DNA of 64,000 nucleotides from Prosapia bicincta (lineage: Eukaryota > Arthropoda > Insecta > Hemiptera > Cercopidae), in the NCBI GenBank assembly GCA_036971475.1, contig JBAIZL010000002.1, positions 348,201,582 to 348,265,581 of the forward strand, in the 5' to 3' direction. Position 1 is the stretch's first letter, and every line of letters starts with the position of its first letter. The notes beneath the pieces were generated by a model. That model did not search any database. It saw nothing but the letters and a program-made list of their open reading frames with translations, and was not told the DNA's origin. A program made the position numbers and the translations under genes. Positions 55,786-64,000 of the stretch are shown in pieces.

Positions 55786-58189
55786 TATAAAACCCCTGGT
55801 AGGACGAACTAGAAAGATTAAAAAAAATCATACTTCTTGAGAAAGGAATGTTTTTCTTTGAATTTCTTTTAAATGTAACTGAATTGGAGAAAATGTACTA
55901 AATTGTTATTTATTTTTAGCAGAAATCTTTTCAAAAACAATTTCTCGTTCTGTAATTTATTGCATCAAATGACTTTTTTTAAAAGGACTTTGAATTGTTT
56001 GTATTTGAGAAATGGATTTCAGAACTAATATTTAATTCAATTTATTACTGATGTAATATTTTGTAATGACAGTTAAAGCAAAGTAATCTACTTAATTCTT
56101 AGAACAACCAATTCCTTACTTTCACGGCCTGTGCAAAGCTTTCTGTAGTTACCTAAACCGACTTTGCTTCGTCCGGCCACGGCAAATTCCTCTTTCCCAA
56201 TTATAAACGGCAATGTGACCAACAATGAATCAGCTGTTTTTTTGACGAGAGTTTTTTTAGTTTAAAGCTATTTTTTCGACTTACAAATAATCGTAAATAA
56301 CTGAACGTGTGTGAAATGTATGTTTGTTGTATTTTAACTTGATATTATTCAGAAATGTCAATATCTAAGTAAGTAAATTTTATTTTTGTTATTTGCCTAA
56401 ATTGCTACATAAGTATTTCAATTTATAGTTGATGGAATTTAAAGTTAATATAGGTTCTAAAAAACTTAATGTAATTTTCTCGTATTCTGAACACGGTTAT
56501 TTAGTAATGGCAAAAGCTATTAGGTATTCAAGTAAACCTAAACTGCTAAACAGTATTATAGCTAACGTTATAATCTAAACGAATATTGAGTTTTACTTTC
56601 GTGTGATTTTGCCTTTACTTGCAATAATTGTTTACAAATAGTTGGTTAGGCCTGTATTCTTACTGGCAACATCCTAGTAGAACTCTTCCCTTACGAATGC
56701 AATATTTAGGCCTTTAATTCTAATCCCATGTTTGGAATAACATGCATGTTTTAGTAAGACCAACGTAATTAATTGAGTAGAACTGCTTTTCATAACCTTT
56801 TTGTTAGGCAGTGTTTTGTTTTAGAAGTTACTATTGATTTTTTAACAATATAAGTAGCCTACAAATTTCGTATTCACATCATTCTGTTTATTAATGACTC
56901 AAAATAAAATTAGAGATTCATTGTCTCCTAAACTGTTAAACTGAGTTCTTACTTGCAAACAACTTGAAGCAGCTTTGGTGTGATTTTCAATTTAAGTAAG
57001 TAAAATATACTCTTAAGCAGAATATACTTCTGTATTGCCACAATATGACAATGTTTAGTTTTATCTGAGAAGGACTTATAGTTATAAACAATATTTTTCT
57101 CTTTTCTGTTACTGGGAAATATTTATACAGTAGTCCTTGGTTCTGTAAGGAGGGGCTCAGTAAAGTGGTATTATACTACTACTTGGTTGCCACAATTCAT
57201 CTTTTCATATGTGAAAAATACTCTAGGCATTTGTTCGGCTCTAGACGTTGTGGGTCAATGGGCGATTCACTATTGCTGTCTAGTGCTGAGGATTTAATTG
57301 GAAAAGAATGATAGAGTTACTCAATTCTGCTTAGGGCTTTAAAATATATTTTCTTGAAATTATTCTATTAACCCTAAACTGTTACTCGTTCATGTTAAAT
57401 TGGGGCATTTATAAGTTTATGTATCTTAGAGAAAAGTTTTGAAATAAACACTTATTAAAAACGAAGTGAAGCAATATGGAAAATAAACAACCAACTATAA
57501 ATACACCTCTTAGTATGGAATTACATTCAATATATTACATAGATAGTTCAGCTCGTGTAACATTATGTCACGGTTCCCGGCGGCGCGGAGATATTGTTGA
57601 AGAATTGTTAGAGTTAGTTCTGTCTTTTCATATATAAACCTAAAATATTTATCTATATTTTGATGGCCTAAACTAAAATCTATTTTATAAAGCATTACTT
57701 TATTTTAATTTGTATTGACTATGCAACGTTGCGACGTTATAACCATAATCCATAATTGTTGGGTTCAAGATATTATATTGAAGAGAAGTATGACCATTAG
57801 TATTTAAAAATATGTGATTGATATGATAACATGAACTGTCAACGCTTCTACATTCAGCCCAAAGAATTGATATATCGGTGTCAACTATACCTAATCTTTA
57901 AAAGTCAAGAAGCAGTGTCTATGTACTTCGGTCACGTATTTAAAGAATAAATAATACAGACTACCACAAACGAATAACGCAGAAGTGAATCTTCGGTTGC
58001 ATTTTGATAGTGCAATAATACGTCTTGTTTTTTAAGAATAGGATGGGTGTATGGACAGGTTTCCACAATCCTAACTTGCAATACTATAGTTCTATGTGGT
58101 TAATGTTGGAACATGCAATAGAAACCAATAGTTTATTGTTACAATATCGCAGCATTGCATACAAGTTGGCATTTAATATGGCCAACGTA
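55786..58189. other. AT-rich DNA with one candidate promoter/first-exon region
   Basis: Mostly featureless. At 56100-56390 composition changes (CGACTTTGCTTCGTCCGGCC, GGCAATGTGACCAACAATGA), followed by ATGTCAATATCTAAGTAAGT at about 56355, which could be a short first coding exon ending in a GTAAGT splice donor. No continuation can be traced. A GC-rich word GGTTCCCGGCGGCGCGGAG occurs near 57572. Confidence 0.35.
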
Positions 58190-60235
58190 TGTGTACTACG
58201 TGTTAATTTCTATGTTTCCACTAAAGAGATAAGTAAACAAACATAGGTAATCAGAGGCTGAAGTCGATCGATGATAGAAACAAATAATGTTTTTATCCTT
58301 ATATAAATATTTCTATATTGGGAGAAAATGGTCATAGTCAAAAGTCATAGGAAGAAAATTTGATTATTTTCCTTTACTTGAGAGAAAACCACATTATATA
58401 GGAAAAAACTGTTGGTGTTATTATATACATACAGCGTATTATAAATACAATATTTACAAATCTTTCGGACGATTATTCAATACCCACTGCCCTTAGTGAT
58501 TCACGTTGAACCTACAAAACAGTAAAAACATTTTGTATCTTCTTTTGCACTAACAGTAAGATCGACATCGCTAGTTTTTACCAGTAATCTGTATATACAG
58601 TACAACAGTGCTTTTTTATCGCGAGTTTTTTAACTGCTTCTTCATTTTTATTTGTAGCTATTTCAAAAAAACTGAAAATAGTTAATAAAAAAATGAAAAC
58701 CAGGAGTAAGATTTAATACAATAATTAGAGATGTTTGAAATAGACTTAAATCTGGTTTGAGAAATCCCCAGGTTCTTCGCCCGGCCTTGTAGAAAGTAAC
58801 ATCCTTGTATTAAAACACGATGAAAGTTAAGGTGTTTTACCTGTGATCCTTGTGGAAAAGATATGCTGTAGGAATTAAATAAATTCGTATGACTACAATG
58901 AAAATATAATGAATGTACTTAAACTAGAGGATATGGAAATGGGCAAATATTGTATCTGTAAGAGAAGATGGGGCTTCATGTAATGGGTAAATATAATAAA
59001 TATACTATATCAATTACCGAACCCCTTTAGAGCCCTGCTGTCCACCTCCACTGCACTATACATACATCAGGAGGCACTGTGTGATTGATTTTTACTCGAA
59101 AGGTATGTGTACTACGTGTTAATTTCTATGTTTCCACTAAAGAGATAAGTAAACAAACATAGGTAATCAGAGGCTGAAGTCGATCAATGATAGAAACAAA
59201 TAATGTTTCAACTTTGGGAGAAAACGGTCATTATATTGGACAAAACTTTTGGTGTTACTCGTATTTTAATATAAATACAGCCTTTACAAATCTTTTGGAG
59301 GGTTGTTCAATACCCACTGCTGTCCTTAGTGATTTACGTTTACCTACGAATCGAAAGAAAGAGATGAATATGCTTAAATGCAGGTAACTATATCTGCGTC
59401 ATACTCAATGAGAATACCTCATGGTGAACATCGCCCGAATATTATATTGTAGACGCATTTATATCAAAATCGAGCTATGGGGCCCATAAAATGCGGAGAT
59501 CAGGTTGATTCCTTCATCTTGGAGAGGCTTGGACTTAAGTTTATTTATAACAATTTGCATGACATGGTATCATAAACAATAGTATACCTTACGTTCAATC
59601 TAAAGCTACCGGTTACTAACTATAAAAGATTGTGTTAATTGATAAAAAATAAGTTATCAAAACAAATACACAAATAAAAAAATTGAAAACAGTCAAAACC
59701 TTTTGTATCTTCTTTTGCACTTACAATAAGATCGAAATCGACACGTCCTCATTTTTATTGGTTGCTACTTCAACAAAATGGAAAATAGTTAATAAAAAAT
59801 GAAAACCAGGAGAAATATTTAATATAATAATAAGAGAAGATGTTTGAAATCGACTTAAATCCGTTTTGAGAAATTCCCAGGTTCTTCACCCGGCCTTGAA
59901 GAACGTAACATCCTTGTATTAACACAACGAAAGTTAAGATTTTTTACCTGTAACCGTTGTGGAAAAGATATGCTGTATGAAATAAATAAATTCTTACAAC
60001 GACTACAATGAAAATATAATGAATTTACCTAATTTAGAGGGTAAGAGAAAATGGCAAAAATTGTATCCGTAAAAGCAGATGGAGCTTAATATGATGGGCA
60101 TAATATAATATATATAATAAATATACTATATCGATTACTGAACCCCTTTAAAACCATGCTGTCCAGCTCCACGGCACTATACATACATTAGGAGGCACTG
60201 TGTGATTGATTTTTACTCGAAAGGTATGGAAGCAA
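58190..60235 (+). repeat. two-copy tandem duplication, ~0.91 and ~1.13 kb
   Basis: Copy 1 is about 58190-59103; copy 2 is about 59104-60235. Both start GTGTACTACGTGTTAATTTC and run through AAACAAACATAGGTAATCAG, TACCCACTGC..CTTAGTGATT, TTTTGTATCTTCTTTTGCAC, CCAGGTTCTTC.CCCGGCCTT and GGCACTGTGTGATTGATTTT + TACTCGAAAGGTATG. Copy 2 carries about 300 bp of extra DNA (59390-59690). A third, partial and diverged relative is at 61940-62150. No conserved open frame, so probably non-coding. Confidence 0.88.
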
Positions 60236-60339
60236 ACGCATTTTAAACACTGCGTTTACCTTAGCCTATTTGTCCTTTCAACTCCTGTCTAATTTATTTC
60301 ACAGATACACGTCTAAGATACATCGATATGAGTTATAAC

Positions 60340-61080
60340 AGTTCACTCTAAAACTCACTACACACTAGTGTATTAAAATATACAGACTAGTTTCGAAGAC
60401 GATGTCGCCTCCTCAGTAAATGAAGAGGCGTTGCCTTCATCAAACTACATCATTATAAATTAACGATAGGCAAATTATTTGTATCGTGCAAATATAAAAC
60501 AAATAAGATGAAACATTTAAAACTCAAACAATAAAGACATCCTAACCCTCAGAACACTAAACTCCTTACTCAGGTGGGGTATCTATTTTACATTAATATT
60601 TCTCGTTTTACCAATATATTAACTGTTAATAAGTTTGAAAGAGTTTTAAAACATATTTTAACAAACTAGAGCTATAAAGTATTCGTTTATAAAATAAGTT
60701 TATTACAAAATTATAAATAAAAACGGAAAATCAAGTTAAGGATTAATATATAATTATTAAAATTTAAACATTACTTGAAACATTTTAACTAGCCTCATTG
60801 ATTACTGAGACATCTCTAAACTAGTTTATTATCCAAGTCTACCAAGCATCATGAGTGTTGTAGCTAATCACTTGTTTACCCTAGGATGGTCCGACGTAAA
60901 GAAATGCTGATTGTCCAGGCAATGCTTGGTCATCGCTGAGTATTCAGGTTTGTAGTTTTTAAAGTGCTGCTCCCTATTTCTTGTCTTAATACTCATACGG
61001 GTGTGGCCAATATATACTCCATCGCACATATCATACTGTAAATTCCCGATTTCTCAAATTCGGATGTCTTGGACTTATTC
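60340..61080 (-). mobile_element. Penelope-like element remnant (GIY-YIG endonuclease end and terminal repeat)
   Basis: Minus strand: KSKTSEFEKSGIYSMIC (61080-61020), one frameshift, then DGVYIGHTRMSIKTRNREQH, FKNYKPEYSAMTKHCLDNQH (to about 60895). GIY..YIG..TR.S.K.R..EH matches the GIY-YIG nuclease at the C-terminus of Penelope-like elements; the expected H of the R..EH block reads as QH. About 480 bp downstream the same strand has CGCCTCTTCATTTACTGAGG, AGGCGACATCGTCTTCGAAA + CTAG (60390-60440), the CTGANGA..GAAAC pattern of Penelope terminal repeats. No RT domain is readable. Confidence 0.65.
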
Positions 61081-61939
61081 TTTATGAGCAGGCTTAAGAG
61101 CAATGGTAAAGAGACAAAGAAATATCTTCCTCTGGTTTGGACCCTTTATGTCGACGATGTATTTGGAACTTAATGGATTCTTTCCCTTGATAAATTTATT
61201 ACAGAGGTACACATGGGGAATAGTATTGACTGTGTATTTATGATACAAAAAATACTAACTTAAAATAGATAACTCTTGTGAGTAAGGAGTTTGGTGTTCT
61301 GTAGGTTAGGATATCTTTATTGTTTGAGTTTTAAATGTATTGATTTGTTTGTTTTATAGTTATCCTATTACATTTTTATTTGGAAAGATAATTTGGAATT
61401 GTTTGTATATTTATAAAATAAGCGTAGAATAAGCCTCGTGAAGAAAAAAATTGGATTAGGTTAGGCTCGATCATGTTATATGTTAAAGTAGACCAAGTAA
61501 AGCCTTTTCATGTTTAGAGTGCGTAAGTTAGGGATAGATTTTGTATTATTGTTGCCCCGATTATCTACCTGAAAAGTTTTTATACTTATCTAAACAAAGA
61601 ATATGGGAAACAGTTTAAAAATTCTATTTATTGAAAATGCCAATAGCATTCGTTTTTTATTTTATTTACGTTGGAATTGCTAATCTAATCTTCAAAAATT
61701 TTAAAATTATCTTAAATAGATTAAGCAGTGGTATGAATAAGATTAACCCGACTCACTAAACATAACCTATGTACCGTCGTCGGTTGTGATCATTATCTTA
61801 TTGGATCTTATTTTCTAATCTATAAATATTTCTCGTTTTGACCTTTCTTTCTCAAAAGAAATTACCTAAATTTTATATAGTAGCGGCTTAACACGAATAT
61901 AGATGCAAATATTATTTGAGTTTTGATATCACTATTTTG
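61081..61939. other. AT-rich spacer; possible upstream Penelope remains
   Basis: 61081-61230 on the minus strand has short open pieces (for example SSKYIVDIKGPNQRKIFL), which may be decayed upstream Penelope sequence. The rest shows nothing recognisable. Confidence 0.35.
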
Positions 61940-62150
61940 ACAATGGGAGAGAATGGTCATGGTCGAAAGTCACAGGAGATATAAATGACTATTTCTCTTT
62001 ATTTATTGTAAGAAGAAAAGTACATTATTTTACTTAGGACAAAGCTGCTGATACGATATTATTTGAGGCTCAATATTTTCAAGATTTTGGAGGTTTTGAA
62101 GGGCAAACCCTGCTGCCTTGAGTGATTTGCTTTTAAGTCACAAATGTAAG
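61940..62150 (+). repeat. diverged third copy of the 58190-60235 unit (partial)
   Basis: GGGAGAGAATGGTCATGGTC, AAAGTCACAGGA, ACATTATTTTACTTAGGACA and CTGCTGCCTTGAGTGATTTG correspond in order to 58320-58505 of the tandem unit. Confidence 0.6.
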
Positions 62151-62774
62151 CGATTTAAAGAGATAAAAAACGGTTGGATGAAAAAAAAACAGTGAGAACT
62201 TGTACTCGCGATTGGATCGGTGATTAACAACAATTTCTAGCCGCTATCACTTACAAAAACACTTCTTTGACAGGTGATCACCGTCCGTAGATAGTTTTGC
62301 AGATGTACATTAATATATACGTGATAAGACATGATATGCAGAAACTGCTGTGTCTCGTCCGCTCTTTATCTTGGAGCTACTATGGCCAACCTTTGTTTAC
62401 ACATGTCTATCTGAAACGATCACATAAACTGTCGACACTCTGACATTCTCTCTTCTCAAATGCTATTTCTAACTGTGAATTAGAAAATATTTATTAGTTA
62501 TAATTATATCTGAAATTTCCCGTTTTATCATTTTTACAAACCGTAAATTTCTTCTTACAATTATCTGTGGAATATATATTTACGCATTATTATTTCTATT
62601 GAAATTCTATTCTTCCTATCAATTACGACTTGTGAGAAAGCCAAAACTCTTTATTAAATATCAAAAGAACGAAATTGTGTAGCCCGTGTACAATGAATAA
62701 TTATCTTGCAATCCTAAAGTCTAGTTTACTTTAAACATTAGCAAATAAAAACAGATAAAAGACATACTACACTA

Positions 62775-62865
62775 GACTCACAAATTGGTCATTTATTTCC
62801 TCAATGACAAATTCATCATCATCAGTGAGTTTTGCTAGTACAAACTCTAACTTACAACTGGTAAT
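62775..62865 (-). repeat. short coding-like segment shared with 23452-23545
   Basis: The minus strand reads KLEFVLAKLTDDDEFVIEEI in one frame, against KLEFVVATLTDDDDFVIEKR at 23452. Origin unknown. Confidence 0.5.
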
Positions 62866-64000
62866 ATCTTACTCCAATTAAAAAATCAAACAAATTCATT
62901 AATTTATTTCAGCGCTGTTAACGTTTATTTATAACACTTTTAGATCAGAATAATGACCACTCCTTCAATAGATAGGCCTACACTAGGCCCGGCTACATTT
63001 ATTTGTCACTTTAGTTTTGTTTAGTGCGCACAATGTGTGTCACGTTTCGGAATTTGTGGCCGTTAACATTCAGACCTAATAGATAAAGGATTATGTACAT
63101 GAATATTGTTAATCACGTTTTAAATTAAAAAAAAAACATTTCTGATTAAAATTCAATGAAACCACAAAGATTATTTGTAAATAGATGAATCATTTTTCAT
63201 AGAGTAAAATATTTTTTCAAGTTTATGAAGTTTAAATTCTAAACAGATGTTTAATATTTCCAATAATGGAAAGAGAAGAACCAAGTTATATCACCTTTCA
63301 TAACATTTCAGTTAGCCTTAATGCAAAAATACATATGCAAAGTAATATAAAAACCAAAATTTTATCTGAAAAATATAAGCATAACCTGCATGCAATGATT
63401 ACAAATCAACATTAAAATTGTAAACTCTAATTACAAAAAATTCAAACATATTTTAATAATGATTATAGTACGGGGTAAAAATGTTTGTAACTGGCTAAGA
63501 CAATGATATTTAACCTCAAAAATATAACTAAATAGAAGATATTAGGTGCAAATAATTAAATATATTAAAAAAATCGATTAGAGATATATAAAAAAATATA
63601 TATTACAATAATTAGTCTGGTTTTTGAGATTTTATAAAGAATAAATTGAATAGACTCTTTTTCGATATACGAATTGTAGCTTTAAAACAACTAATTAGTG
63701 TAAAGATATTGGCGTCGGCTATGTGTCTGAAGTCGTCACAAGACACTTTCCACAAGAAGTGTGTAATACGAAAAAGCCCCTAAACGTACCACGAACAAGA
63801 AGTGTGTGTAAACTACAGTTCCTCACAAAAGCTTACCCACAAGTAAAAGTACACACTGTACAAACAGTTTGGCGACGGTAGCGCTCTCTGGTGTAAAACT
63901 AAGAAGCGTTCAGAGGTGTGCGAAAAAAACAGTCGTATGCAAAATAATGACGTTGTGGGGTCGTCTTCAAAAATTAAATTAAACATGTTTTCTGATGATA
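62866..64000. other. AT-rich DNA; GC-richer last 300 bp
   Basis: No gene seen. 63700-63960 is less AT-rich (GGCGACGGTAGCGCTCTCTG) and contains repeated CAAGAAGTGTGT words. It could be the edge of a promoter or of another repeat continuing past the window. Confidence 0.4.

Noticed and set aside
62796..62850. CACTGATGATGATGAATTTG as part of a hammerhead ribozyme
   Set aside because: No GAAAC box or closing stem at a suitable distance; the coding-like reading fits better.

Overview
This window looks like AT-rich, gene-poor insect nuclear DNA. I infer an insect because it carries Jockey-type and I-type non-LTR retrotransposons, a PIF/Harbinger transposon, a Penelope-like remnant, long (TA)n/(TG)n microsatellites, and a decayed copy of a repetitive arthropod gene family with a KRKSLPFGIPMVWREP core. 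A hemipteran is a reasonable guess, but nothing here proves it. I see no prokaryotic features and no tRNA or rRNA genes.

Only one intact host-like gene is supported: a 368-aa secreted, highly charged protein with an internal duplication (3918-5024, minus strand). One weak candidate first exon lies near 56.1-56.4 kb. Nearly everything else that can be recognised is mobile or repetitive DNA.

Layout. 0-3.9 kb: AT-rich DNA with a 196-bp tandem duplication, a degenerate minisatellite and copies of a dispersed repeat. 3.9-5.0 kb: the secreted protein gene. 5-8.9 kb: microsatellites and a possible Penelope-terminus remnant. 8.9-12.9 kb: the decayed orphan-family gene (minus strand), split by an I-like LINE whose 5' half is inverted and which is flanked by a perfect 14-bp target-site duplication. 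13-17.3 kb: AT-rich DNA plus a decayed, unrecognised reading frame. 19.3-22.0 kb: a second, 5'-truncated I-like LINE. 22.0-23.4 kb: a Harbinger element with TIRs and a TTA duplication, internally deleted. 23.9-33.7 kb: a 9.8-kb fold-back-like element with kilobase-scale inverted repeats built largely of minisatellites, apparently flanked by a 6-bp duplication (AACATT) and lacking any protein gene. This is the most unusual object in the window. 33.8-34.6 kb: a LINE RNase H fragment. 35.6-40.0 kb: a nearly full-length Jockey LINE with poly(A), ORF2 broken by one extra base. 40.8-51.2 kb: two diverged copies of a multi-kilobase duplicated segment. 51.5-54.5 kb: a second, internally deleted Jockey LINE (minus strand). 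55-64 kb: a dispersed non-coding repeat, a ~1-kb tandem duplication, a Penelope-like GIY-YIG remnant and AT-rich DNA.

The elements tell a nested history: the orphan-family gene was present first, an I-like LINE landed in it by twin priming, and a Harbinger element sits next to the second I-like LINE and the fold-back element. I see no operon-like or pathway relationship among the genes.
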